Shown: positions 7,217 through 14,766, numbered from the stretch's first letter. The stretch: DNA of 32,407 nt from Desulfobacterales bacterium (GCA_023129535.1 JAGMBW010000028.1:1-32407), one strand, 5' to 3'. Notes: a model not told the origin generated them from the letters alone. Made by a program: numbers and translations.

Positions 7217-7290
7217 TAAAATCCCCCCTGCCCCCCTTTTCTAAAGGGGGGTTAGTGGAGATTTTCTCCTTTAAGAAGGGGGGGGAACTC
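7217..7290. repeat. Right C-rich inverted repeat of the DUF559 cassette
   Basis: It starts AAAATCCCCCCTGCCCCCC, has the hairpin CCCCCCTTT-TCT-AAAGGGGGG at 7231-7251, and is followed by a partly degenerate second G-run ending near 7290. It is the inverse complement of the left repeat. A third copy lies inside the gspB-like gene. Confidence 0.9.
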
Positions 7291-7351
7291 ACTACGTTTC
7301 TTGATTCATATGACCTACTTTGCCTGGGGACGTATTTCGTGAGGCTCTCCA

Positions 7352-8137
7352 TTACTCCATTCCTCTATTCCTCCCGACCATTTTTTCAAATCCTGCCACT
7401 CCGCGCAGGTTTTGCAGGTCTGAGTCCGTCCTTGCCCAGTTCTTAACCTCTGGGTCCAGCGAAACTGCTCTGTTCAAATGGTCAAGACTCTGCCTCACGT
7501 TCCCTTTAATGGCATGGAGGCACGCTAAGTTGTAATGAGAGTCCACATAATTCGGTCTGAGCTGAATCGCTTTCAAAAACAATGCACGGGCTGCTGAGTA
7601 CTTTTTGTCTTGAATATATATAACCCCTAAATTGTTTAATGCGTCTACATACTCAGGATCAAGGTCTAGGGCTTCCTCATAAAGTCTTTTAGCTTCCTGC
7701 AAGCGACCACTTTTTTGGAAATCTCTGGCCTTTTCATACAAAGAGGTAGCTGTTGAATTGAGGGTGGATTCATGATTGCTGTGCCTTGTAAAATCCCCCC
7801 CCAGCCCCCCTTTACTAAAGGGGAGAGTTTTTGAAGGCTCCCCTTTACGCCCTTCCCTATTCCCATCGCTCAAGGGAGAGGAAAGTGGGAGGCTTTCTGG
7901 CTTTGGAGTTGCCTCAAGCTCTACGGGTTCAGGAATGGGAGACCGTATCCCTCTGGAGGGTAACCACAAATAGGCCGTAAAAGCAAGCGAGATTACGAGA
8001 AAAGATGCCCACCAAAGCTTTTTGCCAGAAAAAAAAACCGGGTTGTATCGGGGTGCTGACACAATCCCACGGTATTTCTGATAACCGGCGTCTTTTTCTC
8101 TTTGGGCCTTTTTCAGGGCCTCATGGATGGAGCTCAT
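7352..8137 (-). CDS. GspB-like membrane protein with periplasmic TPR domain
   Basis: A 261-residue protein. The N-terminus M-S-S-I-H-E-A-L-K-K-A-Q-R-E-K-D resembles the cytoplasmic start of GspB/ExeB-type proteins. A transmembrane helix follows (about residues 40-58, W-W-A-S-F-L-V-I-S-L-A), then a Pro-rich linker and three TPR units (A-R-D-F-Q-K-S-G-R-L-Q-E-A-K-R, A-L-N-N-L-G-V-I-Y-I-Q-D-K-K, H-Y-N-L-A-C-L-H). It lies directly downstream of exeA, where GspB normally partners GspA in secretin assembly; that role is inferred. An upstream in-frame ATG at 8179 was rejected because the extra residues are encoded by a 7-bp array. The linker segment K-T-L-P-F-S-K-G-G-L-G-G-D-F is encoded by a C-rich repeat insertion. 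Confidence 0.8.
   Translation of the reverse strand: MSSIHEALKKAQREKDAGYQKYRGIVSAPRYNPVFFSGKKLWWASFLVISLAFTAYLWLPSRGIRSPIPEPVELEATPKPESLPLSSPLSDGNREGRKGEPSKTLPFSKGGLGGDFTRHSNHESTLNSTATSLYEKARDFQKSGRLQEAKRLYEEALDLDPEYVDALNNLGVIYIQDKKYSAARALFLKAIQLRPNYVDSHYNLACLHAIKGNVRQSLDHLNRAVSLDPEVKNWARTDSDLQNLRGVAGFEKMVGRNRGME
7790..7850. repeat. C-rich repeat copy inside the gspB-like gene
   Basis: A solo copy of the repeat that flanks the DUF559 gene (AAAATCCCCCCCCAGCCCCCC, then TTTACTAAAGGGG). It lies in the region encoding the linker between the transmembrane helix and the TPRs, without breaking the frame. Confidence 0.88.
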
Positions 8138-8141
8138 CTTG

Positions 8142-8205
8142 GATTGTCGATTGTTGATTGTCGATTGTCGATTGTCCAATAACGAATAACAAATAACAAT
8201 TAACG
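8142..8205. repeat. Two adjacent 7-bp arrays between exeA and the gspB-like gene
   Basis: Five GATTGTC-type units (8142-8176), one spacer base, then four AATAACG/AATAACA-type units (8178-8205). The first array ends four bases from the gspB-like start codon, the second four bases from the exeA stop. Confidence 0.9.
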
Positions 8206-8209
8206 ATTA

Positions 8210-9796
8210 CTATGACATTTGGTACAATAAACCCTTTGTGCGGGTACCAACAATTCCATCGGGGATTAATCCGAAATCACCCTGGAACCTCATGACCTGA
8301 TAATATGTGGGTTCGTCATAAAGGCCTGTGAGTTCAATCGTATAACCGATGTCATTTAATCTGTTTTGGAGTCTGATGACATCTGGACCCTTCATCCCCC
8401 TGACCAAATGAACATCATGGTTCTCATAGGGATATACCCAGCAAACCTTTTCGCCCCAGTGGGTCAGGATAAAGTCTCTGGTTATCGGATGCTCTTTACC
8501 GTCGGCATTGATGGCGATAGCACCGTCGGCTGTGACTTCGCGAATCAGCAGATATTGAGGGAATGGCGGGGACACGCCACCCACACGCACGCGGAAGGGT
8601 TTGCTGAACATAATATAGTGTTCGGGTTCCGCACGGAACGAATACAGGCCCAAATGAACCTCCTTTACGGCGTGAGTGCTCTTTTCCCCTGTTGAACGGA
8701 AAAGCCTGAAGAGTCCCCCAAGACTGGCTTCCTCATCAAGGAACAAGCTGGTTGCTTTCACTTCGGGTTCTGGAGAAACGGGTTTAATCTTGGGTTGCGG
8801 AAGTACGGATGGAACATTTGCGGTTTTGGCCACCGCAACCTCTTGCTCGCCCGAAATCAGTGCTGAAATCTCTTTTCTGAAATTCCACCCACTTAGGCCC
8901 GTTACAATAATCAGCAGCAAAAGGACAAATAACCAGGCAATCCTTTTCTGAAACAGCCCCCCTCTTGGGGCGGGCTCGGGTGTTACACGACCGCGGATGT
9001 CCTCGATCGCCTTCTGAACCGTTCTTTTGGATATAGTGAATTCATCTTTGGAGTAGGCGATAAGGAGGGCCCGGTCACAAACTCCGTTGATCCGCCTCGG
9101 ATTTCCTTGAGAGTATCCATAAATGGCCTCAAGGGCACTCCTTGTAAAGCGGACATTTCCTTTCCCGCCTGCCACCACGAGTCGATGTTCTACGTAGCCC
9201 TGGACGTCCTTTTTATCCAGGGGTTTCAGGTCATAGCGCACCATGATGCGCTCATCGAGCTGCCTCAAAGAGGGTGAAGTTAAAAGCTCCTTTAATTCGG
9301 ATTGCCCAACAAGGACGATCTGAAGCAGTTTTTCCTTTTCGGTCTCAAGATTCGATAGCATGCGTATCTGCTCAAGGACGGTGCGGGAAAGATTTTGGGC
9401 TTCGTCGATCAACAGGACCGCATTGCCACCCCGGCTGAAGGTCTCAAGGAGGAACTGATTCAGGCCGTCAATGTAGTCCTTCTTGGTCTGGCCAGGCAGG
9501 CCTGCCCCAATGCCAAACTCCTCATTGATGGTTCTCAAAAGTTCCATGTCGGAGATATTGGCGTTGAATATCAATGCGGTTTTTGTGGATGAATCAAGGG
9601 TACCAAGAAGTGCCCGACACAGCGTGGTTTTCCCTGTACCAATGCCGCCCGTGATAAAAATAAAGCCTTTACGTTCGTTGATGCCATAAAGAAGGTGATC
9701 AAAGGCCTCTTTGTGTTGGTGGCTAAGGTAAAGGTAGTTTGGATCGGGTGTTAAACTGAAAGGGTTTTCCTTAAAACCAAAATAAGAAGTATACAT
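8210..9796 (-). CDS. gspA: ExeA/GspA-like AAA+ ATPase with peptidoglycan-binding domain
   Basis: An inner-membrane ATPase of 528 residues; in Aeromonas-type systems GspA with GspB helps place the secretin in the envelope. The N-terminus M-Y-T-S-Y-F-G-F-K-E-N-P-F is the family signature. Walker A is G-G-I-G-T-G-K-T (50-57) and Walker B V-L-L-I-D-E-A (127-133), followed by sensor V-L-V-G-Q-S-E-L and a lid to about 270. A transmembrane helix lies near 286-303. The periplasmic part includes a degenerate peptidase-C39-like stretch (D-G-A-I-A-I-N-A-D-G, F-I-L-T-H-W) and a C-terminal peptidoglycan-binding domain (G-P-D-V-I-R-L-Q-N-R-L). The start codon is preceded by a 9-bp array only two bases away and has no Shine-Dalgarno. 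Confidence 0.92.
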   Translation of the reverse strand: MYTSYFGFKENPFSLTPDPNYLYLSHQHKEAFDHLLYGINERKGFIFITGGIGTGKTTLCRALLGTLDSSTKTALIFNANISDMELLRTINEEFGIGAGLPGQTKKDYIDGLNQFLLETFSRGGNAVLLIDEAQNLSRTVLEQIRMLSNLETEKEKLLQIVLVGQSELKELLTSPSLRQLDERIMVRYDLKPLDKKDVQGYVEHRLVVAGGKGNVRFTRSALEAIYGYSQGNPRRINGVCDRALLIAYSKDEFTISKRTVQKAIEDIRGRVTPEPAPRGGLFQKRIAWLFVLLLLIIVTGLSGWNFRKEISALISGEQEVAVAKTANVPSVLPQPKIKPVSPEPEVKATSLFLDEEASLGGLFRLFRSTGEKSTHAVKEVHLGLYSFRAEPEHYIMFSKPFRVRVGGVSPPFPQYLLIREVTADGAIAINADGKEHPITRDFILTHWGEKVCWVYPYENHDVHLVRGMKGPDVIRLQNRLNDIGYTIELTGLYDEPTYYQVMRFQGDFGLIPDGIVGTRTKGLLYQMS

Positions 9797-9798
9797 AA

Positions 9799-9946
9799 GT
9801 CTGTTGAGTCTATTGGGTCTATGGAGTCTATTGGGTCTATGGAGTCTATTGGGTCTATGGAGTCTATTGGGTCTATTGGGTCTATTGGGTCTATGGAATC
9901 TATTGAGTCAACACAACAGACACAACAGACACAATGGACACAATGG
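9799..9946. repeat. 9-bp repeat element with inverted arms (gspC-exeA gap)
   Basis: The left arm has twelve direct 9-bp units GTCTATTGG/GTCTATGGA (9799-9906). The right arm has four ACACAACAG/ACACAATGG units (9911-9946), roughly inverse complementary to the left. It fills the gap almost completely and touches the exeA start. Confidence 0.95.
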
Positions 9947-9952
9947 ACATTC

Positions 9953-10804
9953 TTATCGGAACTCGTAATTGATGTCTTGCCGCTGACCTTTTCTGCCTAT
10001 TTGCAACTGTACCCGGGAACCTGATTTCAATTTCTTGTACAAACCCAGCACATCATCCAGGCTTTTAATGCTCTTATTATTTATTCCCTGGACAATGTCG
10101 CCATTTTTCAGCCCCAGTTTCGCAAAAATGGAATCTTTTTTCATGCTGCTCAGTGCCAACCCGTCTGGCTTGCCGCCTTTGAAATGAGGCCGTATGCGTG
10201 CCCCCGACATAAGCTGGTTGATGTTTTTGAGGGATTTTTCAAGATCTGCACGGCTGACTCTTATGGTGGTTCCTTTCCCAACTGGCCTTGAGGCTAAGTG
10301 CCCCTTTTCTCTTTTTGTGGCAGCGGCTTCTTCCATTGTCAGTATTTCATCTCTATCGTCAACCCTGAGGATTACCTTTCCCCTTAAGATCATTTTGATG
10401 GTGGCATCCTGAATGCTGTCCCCTACCTTGTACAGGCCCTGTTTCCTTTTGGCGGTTTCCTCGATAACAGCAACCGCATGCCGTTGGCTACCTGTCACTG
10501 TTCCCAGAAGAGCTATCTTCAGGGAAGTGGGTTCAAGGCCTTCAATTTCTGCTGCCTCTACTTCTTCAACGGTTCTGTCTGCAGAGCCAAAGATATTTCT
10601 GTCAATAATCGACCGGTAATCACCCAAAGGCGGCTTCTCGCGCCCTTTGTCATCCGGCAACTGCTGAACCACAGAGGTCCTGGTATCGACCCGGGTTAGC
10701 CTTGCACGGACCACCCTGTAGAACGCATCAACCCCGATGTAGATCACAACGGACAATGCAAGCAGGTTGAAAATGATATGGTAACGTCTTGATATGGATT
10801 CCAC
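9953..10804 (-). CDS. gspC: Type II secretion protein GspC with PDZ domain
   Basis: The inner-membrane protein that links the platform to the secretin. The start is a GTG, chosen for the AAGGG seven or so bases upstream and the full N-terminus. Of 283 residues, about 8-28 form a single transmembrane helix (I-I-F-N-L-L-A-L-S-V-V-I). The homology region begins at D-Y-R-S-I-I-D-R-N-I-F-G and continues through L-K-I-A-L-L-G-T-V-T-G to D-R-D-E-I-L. A C-terminal PDZ domain occupies about 205-283 (K-K-D-S-I-F-A-K-L-G-L-K-N-G-D-I-V). GspC with PDZ rather than coiled coil is a known variant. Confidence 0.95.
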   Translation of the reverse strand: MESISRRYHIIFNLLALSVVIYIGVDAFYRVVRARLTRVDTRTSVVQQLPDDKGREKPPLGDYRSIIDRNIFGSADRTVEEVEAAEIEGLEPTSLKIALLGTVTGSQRHAVAVIEETAKRKQGLYKVGDSIQDATIKMILRGKVILRVDDRDEILTMEEAAATKREKGHLASRPVGKGTTIRVSRADLEKSLKNINQLMSGARIRPHFKGGKPDGLALSSMKKDSIFAKLGLKNGDIVQGINNKSIKSLDDVLGLYKKLKSGSRVQLQIGRKGQRQDINYEFR

Positions 10805-10835
10805 GATAACCCTTCATCTGTTCAAGCGATTTTTC

Positions 10836-11043
10836 AGACAGGATAACAGGATTGACATGATTTATCCCGAATTTCGCAAGCCTGACTTGGAAATTGTTAT
10901 CAGGGCTGTCATTGCGAGCCGAAGGCGAAGCAATCTCTGAGGGATGAGATTGCCACGTCGCTCCGCTCCTCGCAATGACACTCCGAGAGTATTGCGAAAT
11001 TGGGGTTTATTGATATCTCGTTTATCCTGTTATCCTGTCAAAG
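10836..11043. repeat. Nested palindromic repeat in the gspC-gspN gap
   Basis: The inner hairpin at 10908-10979 pairs GTCATTGCGAGC...GAAGCAATCTC with GAGATTGCCACGTCGC...CTCGCAATGAC. The outer arms also pair: GACAGGATAACAGG with GAATTTCGCAA on the left, and the reverse complement TTGCGAAATT with CCTGTTATCCTGTC on the right. The whole gap of about 240 bp is therefore one imperfect palindrome with no gene. Confidence 0.88.
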
Positions 11044-11045
11044 AC

Positions 11046-11945
11046 TTATGTGAATTTGATTTTAGGCTCCCCCAGGGTTCCATGAATCACGAAGGAAAGG
11101 GTTCCCCTTTTAAGACGTTGTTTGAAAAACGCCACGGTATCGTGAATGCCGGCAGTACCTTTGAAGAATGCTGCAAACGGCTCAATCGTGCCTCTGAGAT
11201 CAAGGCTGCTTCTTGCGAATTTTTCTTTCAAGGTAATCGTTCCCGATAAGGTTCCGTGCAACACTTCCCCCTTCAATTCAAGACGGGTCACGTTTATCTT
11301 CTGTTTGTCAAGAAACATTTCGGCTTCTATTTCGTTAAAGTCGAGTGAGCCCAAAGTAAAAAGAGGCTGAAAAAGCTCCACCCTCCCGCCTGACAACCTC
11401 AAATTTGCCTCCGCCGAACCATCCGTCAGGACCTTGAACGGACCTGTGTATGAAATGGTACCGTGAAGGTTTCCTTCCACACGCCGGCCAATCAGCTCTG
11501 AAAGATACGCATAGTCGCCAATGTGAACATCTCTTAATTCAATTTCCGTATCAATGAAAGCCCCCGTGCTGTCTTTCTTGAAATGGGCGCAACCCCTTAA
11601 ATCACCCCCATACGCCAGGCAGTGAAAGGAGTACTCAGATTTTCCCCGCAATAATGACCGCAGCCGGGGTTTGAGCAAAACACGATCTGCCTTCAGAATG
11701 GTTCTGTCAGGCTTATCTTTAAGCGCAAGTTCGATTCCCGTGAACTTCAAACAAACAGGGGGCCAGGGTTGTATGCGCTCGACAGAAAGAACCACCCGGG
11801 CATTTGTGTTCTCTGCACTTGTTTGCACATAGTCCCGCAAGGCATCTGAAGGAAAACGGTAGTACAAAAGCCCTGCCGTCAGAATCACGGCAAAAAGGAC
11901 ATATCCCAGGTATTTCGTATGTTTTGATGATATGAGAGCTCTCAT
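11046..11945 (-). CDS. gspN: Type II secretion protein GspN
   Basis: A 299-residue protein of the GspN group found in deltaproteobacterial and spirochaete T2SS loci. It has a short cytoplasmic start, one transmembrane helix (about residues 13-29, Y-L-G-Y-V-L-F-A-V-I-L-T-A-G-L-L-Y-Y) and a periplasmic beta-rich domain with repeated AsmA-like strands (G-I-E-L-A-L-K-D-K-P, V-E-G-N-L-H-G-T-I-S-Y, L-H-G-T-L-S-G-T-I-T-L). The exact role of GspN in secretion is poorly known. Its place between gspM and gspC supports the call. No good Shine-Dalgarno is seen at the ATG. Confidence 0.88.
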   Translation of the reverse strand: MRALISSKHTKYLGYVLFAVILTAGLLYYRFPSDALRDYVQTSAENTNARVVLSVERIQPWPPVCLKFTGIELALKDKPDRTILKADRVLLKPRLRSLLRGKSEYSFHCLAYGGDLRGCAHFKKDSTGAFIDTEIELRDVHIGDYAYLSELIGRRVEGNLHGTISYTGPFKVLTDGSAEANLRLSGGRVELFQPLFTLGSLDFNEIEAEMFLDKQKINVTRLELKGEVLHGTLSGTITLKEKFARSSLDLRGTIEPFAAFFKGTAGIHDTVAFFKQRLKRGTLSFVIHGTLGEPKIKFT

Positions 11946-11970
11946 GTGAAGTCAGCTAAAGTTGCTTAAA

Positions 11971-12075
11971 TGGAGTACTGGAGTATTGGAGCACTGGAGT
12001 ATTGGAGTGTTGGAGTGTTGGAGTGTTGATTTTTCATTACTCCATTACTCCATGACTCCATGACTCCATGACTCC
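11971..12075. repeat. 8-bp repeat element with inverted arms (gspN-gspM gap)
   Basis: A textbook example of the family: left arm of seven TGGAGTAT/TGGAGTGT units (11971-12026), a spacer of about nine bases, and a right arm of five ATTACTCC/ATGACTCC units (12036-12075). The arms are inverse complements and could fold into a long hairpin in RNA. Confidence 0.95.
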
Positions 12076-12084
12076 TTTCCCCAC

Positions 12085-12600
12085 TCACTGAAACGTCAAT
12101 ACCTGAATAATGGCATCCAAATAGCCCGGCTCCTTTTTATTTCCGCTAATGGAAATGCGTTTGATGTTTACTAAATCACCCGGTGATTCAATACGATAAA
12201 GGTATCCGACCAACTCCTCCAAAGTAATTGCTTCCAATCGCATCTCAACCATGGATTCTTTGTAAGGACCCTTGCCAGACGAGACGGAGGGTTTCATAGA
12301 CTTGATACGGGCCTTCACCTGAGCCTCACCGGCAGCCTTTTCAAGGAATGAAAAAAGCGTAAATCCCTTTTTTCGCCTGGAAAGGGTCTGCTGTATGCCT
12401 TGAGAACCTTTCTGGTAAGCCTGAAACTCAGCCCTCAGCCTTACGATCTCCTCCAGCCCCTTTTCCTTGGCCTTCAGGCCCTTTTGAATACGCGTTCTGT
12501 TTTCAAAAAAGGGAAAGATCAGAAACTGAAACACTAAGAAAATGGCTATGCAGCATGCTGCAAGCGATATCAAATATTTTTCACGTTTTGCCAGCTTCAT
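12085..12600 (-). CDS. gspM: Type II secretion protein GspM
   Basis: The 171-residue inner-membrane partner of GspL. The N-terminus is K-L-A-K-R-E-K-Y-L-I-S-L, then a transmembrane helix (about 11-30), a helical coiled-coil segment (about 35-70) and a C-terminal ferredoxin-like domain (E-M-R-L-E-A-I-T-L-E-E-L-V-G-Y-L-Y-R-I-E). The ATG is separated by three bases from a 9-bp array, with no Shine-Dalgarno. The gene overlaps the array-encoded tail of the IVP gene by 20 bases, so translation may be coupled to it. Confidence 0.92.
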   Translation of the reverse strand: MKLAKREKYLISLAACCIAIFLVFQFLIFPFFENRTRIQKGLKAKEKGLEEIVRLRAEFQAYQKGSQGIQQTLSRRKKGFTLFSFLEKAAGEAQVKARIKSMKPSVSSGKGPYKESMVEMRLEAITLEELVGYLYRIESPGDLVNIKRISISGNKKEPGYLDAIIQVLTFQ

Positions 12601-13057
12601 TTTTGTGTTCGTTGTGTCTGTTGTGTTCGTTGTGTTCGTTGTGTTCGTTGTGTCTGTTGTGTTTGTTGGGTTTGCTTTGTCCGCGTGTTTTCTGATTGCG
12701 CAGGAGATAGGTAATTAGGCCGGAATCCAGTTTAGAAACTTTTTCGGCTTGCTCATAGATGCAACGGAAGATTTTCTCGGTCAGATATTCTTGATCCAAA
12801 GCCACGTAGGCTTCACTCTGGACTTCCGTCGCCGAACTCTTTGATATGAAAAGATACTGAATAAACTCCTTGTCCCATCTCCGAGAAAAGCCCTCTGCTA
12901 TGTTACTCATCGAAGATATCGCTGCACCAGTAATCTGCCCACACAATCTAAAATCCTTTTGAAAATCCTTGCTCGCTTTTATTGCCTCATAAACAAGATT
13001 CACTAATTTCCGCGCTTCCTGCCAGCAATGTAAATCCTCAAACCTCTTAATTTTCAT
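12581..13057 (-). CDS. Four-helix-bundle IVP/S23-family protein, inserted between gspL and gspM
   Basis: A 158-residue member of the four-helix-bundle family first known from proteins encoded in 23S rRNA intervening sequences. The start at M-K-I-K-R-F-E-D-L-H-C-W-Q-E-A-R was chosen because that is the conserved family beginning; an upstream ATG adds only Leu-Gly residues from a 9-bp array. The family core S-S-M-S-N-I-A-E-G-F-S-R-R lies at about 52-64, followed by the E-F-I-Q-Y-L helix and a K-S-S-A-T-E-V-Q-S-E motif. The last 30 or so residues (H-N-E-H-N-E-H-N type) are encoded by another 9-bp array. Function outside rRNA is unknown. It interrupts the otherwise conserved gspL-gspM pair and both ends are repeat arrays, so it appears to be cargo of a repeat element. 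Confidence 0.85.
   Translation of the reverse strand: MKIKRFEDLHCWQEARKLVNLVYEAIKASKDFQKDFRLCGQITGAAISSMSNIAEGFSRRWDKEFIQYLFISKSSATEVQSEAYVALDQEYLTEKIFRCIYEQAEKVSKLDSGLITYLLRNQKTRGQSKPNKHNRHNEHNEHNEHNRHNEHKNEAGKT
12604..12675. repeat. 9-bp array, left arm next to the gspM start
   Basis: Eight units of TGTGTTCGT/TGTGTCTGT. On the minus strand it encodes the His-Asn-rich tail of the IVP protein and ends three bases before the gspM ATG. Confidence 0.95.
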
Positions 13058-13062
13058 GTTCA

Positions 13063-13144
13063 ACCCACTCAAACCCAATAGACCCAATAGACCCAATAGA
13101 CTCAATAGACCCAACAGACCCAATAGACCCAACAGACCCAATAG
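13063..13144. repeat. 9-bp array, right arm between the IVP gene and gspL
   Basis: About nine units of ACCCAATAG/ACCCAACAG. In orientation it is the inverse of the 12604-12675 type, so the IVP gene lies between two opposing 9-bp arms. It ends three bases from the gspL stop. Confidence 0.95.
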
Positions 13145-13147
13145 ACG

Positions 13148-14626
13148 TTATTGCTTCGCCCTGTCCAGTTTTATTTCAAATCGAACACGGTCGCCGGATC
13201 GGTCAAGATTGGCAGAACTGATAGTCACTGCACGAAAATGGTCTGAAGGCTCCAGTCCTTTCTTGATGCTGTCCACAGTGTTGAATGTGTCGGTCTCACC
13301 CTTGATTAGAACCGCATTCGGGTCAACCACGATGCGGGTCATGTGGACATCTGCCGATTCAGGGACCCTCAGCGAGATGTCCCTTAGCAGGTCAAGGACA
13401 TTCCTGTTCGTACTTAGTCCGGGAAGCGACAAGGCCGATTTCTTGATTTCATTTATTTTAACCTGCAACTGATGGACCGGATCCACAATGCGTTTTACGT
13501 CAGGAAGCGTTTGTTTGAAGACCTCTGTGATTTGTCGATCAAGTGACGTGTAACGTTTGTTTAAAAAATGGTAATCGACACCCAGATTAAAGGCCAGAAG
13601 ACATAGCACGACAATTAAGAAGGCGGCGGCCTTTCGAATTTCCTTTTTGTAAACGGAATACTGCTTTGTGACCTCGAATCGATCTTTTCTAAAATTAAAA
13701 CCCAGGCCCTGCCTGGCTTCCCGGACCGCCAGGGCGAGTGCGTTGTCCATGAGTGCAGGATTCCAGCCCCGAGCGATATTCTCGTCCATGTGAATCCCTG
13801 GATGCCTGGCCAGGTCCACCCGCTCCACCGGAAGCTCAAGAAACCGGTTTAAGAGATTGTCTGTGTCGGGATAAAGGCTGCCGCTGCCTGTAACGAAAAT
13901 CCTTTCGGGACGGACCGGCTTCACGGCCTGACATCCAAAGGCATGGATCGTATTTTGAACCTCTGTGCAAAACGACTTCAGACAGAACTCAATTTGCTCG
14001 GCTGCCTGGGTGCCTGGATGGCGGACAATGGCACTGCCGTTGAAGGGAAAGGTGCGAACCAGGGCAATGCGTCTGTTGAGATGAAGAATCATGGTGCTTC
14101 TTTTGAGACCTATGTCCAAAAAAAGACCTTCATCCGGTATCCCCTCCTGGCTTAACAGATAGGCAACCGTTGGCACCCCCCTGATATCCAGGACTTCGGG
14201 ATCGACCGCGAAGGTCTGCAATTGCGTCAGATATTCGGAAATATATGCTTGCTTGACAGAAGCGGCTAAGATTTCGCTTTGATCCGACCGCTCAACGATG
14301 ATCGAATCCGCAAGCACATCCTCCACTGGAAAAGGGACCATTGTCTCAAGTTCAAAGACAAAGGTCTGTCTGATCTTTTTCTTGTCTCTGAAAGGCATTC
14401 GGAGATTTCGATAAGATACATGCTCGCCCGGGATCGAGCTGATGCAGGTATCAGCCTCAGGACTTAGCTGTTCGAGGAGTGCCTTCAAAGCTTCCCCCAG
14501 GCCGCCCGCCTCTTCGATCATGACGTGGGCGCACGCTGTGACATGATACCCCCTGGCCCCACCTCTAACCTGGACTGCTGTGACAGAATCCGAGCTTATG
14601 TCAAGACCGAGGATTTTTTGTGGCAT
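13148..14626 (-). CDS. gspL: Type II secretion protein GspL (PilM-like actin fold plus periplasmic domain)
   Basis: The 492-residue inner-membrane protein that recruits GspE. Residues 1-310 are an actin-like PilM-type domain (K-I-L-G-L-D-I-S-S-D-S-V-T-A-V, E-T-M-V-P-F-P-V-E-D-V, G-L-F-L-D-I-G-L-K-R-S-T, I-F-V-T-G-S-G-S-L). A transmembrane helix lies near 340-358 (A-A-A-F-L-I-V-V-L-C-L-L-A-F), followed by a PilN-like periplasmic domain (L-L-R-D-I-S-L-R-V-P-E, V-L-I-K-G-E-T-D-T-F). This fused PilM/PilN look is usual for deltaproteobacterial GspL. No strong ribosome-binding site precedes the ATG. Confidence 0.94.
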   Translation of the reverse strand: MPQKILGLDISSDSVTAVQVRGGARGYHVTACAHVMIEEAGGLGEALKALLEQLSPEADTCISSIPGEHVSYRNLRMPFRDKKKIRQTFVFELETMVPFPVEDVLADSIIVERSDQSEILAASVKQAYISEYLTQLQTFAVDPEVLDIRGVPTVAYLLSQEGIPDEGLFLDIGLKRSTMILHLNRRIALVRTFPFNGSAIVRHPGTQAAEQIEFCLKSFCTEVQNTIHAFGCQAVKPVRPERIFVTGSGSLYPDTDNLLNRFLELPVERVDLARHPGIHMDENIARGWNPALMDNALALAVREARQGLGFNFRKDRFEVTKQYSVYKKEIRKAAAFLIVVLCLLAFNLGVDYHFLNKRYTSLDRQITEVFKQTLPDVKRIVDPVHQLQVKINEIKKSALSLPGLSTNRNVLDLLRDISLRVPESADVHMTRIVVDPNAVLIKGETDTFNTVDSIKKGLEPSDHFRAVTISSANLDRSGDRVRFEIKLDRAKQ

Positions 14627-14692
14627 TTTTCGACACTCTGGACTTTCTAAAAGTTAACGAAATCATAGCACTTCGTTTTCTGGATTCCAAAC

Positions 14693-14765
14693 CGGAGTAT
14701 TGGAGTACTGGAGTGTTTTATTCTTGTTTTTCCATTACTCCATTTCTCCAATTCTCCATTTCTCC
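14693..14765. repeat. 8-bp repeat element with inverted arms (gspL-gspK gap)
   Basis: A short left arm of GGAGTATT/GGAGTACT units (14693-14716), a T-rich spacer, and a right arm of ATTACTCC/ATTTCTCC units ending at the gspK stop. Confidence 0.92.
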
Positions 14766-14766
14766 C

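Noticed and set aside
8138-8179. Longer N-terminus for the gspB-like protein
   Set aside because: The extra residues come from GATTGTC units, and the family start M-S-S-I-H-E-A-L-K-K is internal.
12581-13057. Diversity-generating retroelement accessory protein (Avd-like)
   Set aside because: IVP proteins share the four-helix-bundle fold with Avd, but no reverse transcriptase or template/variable repeat pair is in the window.
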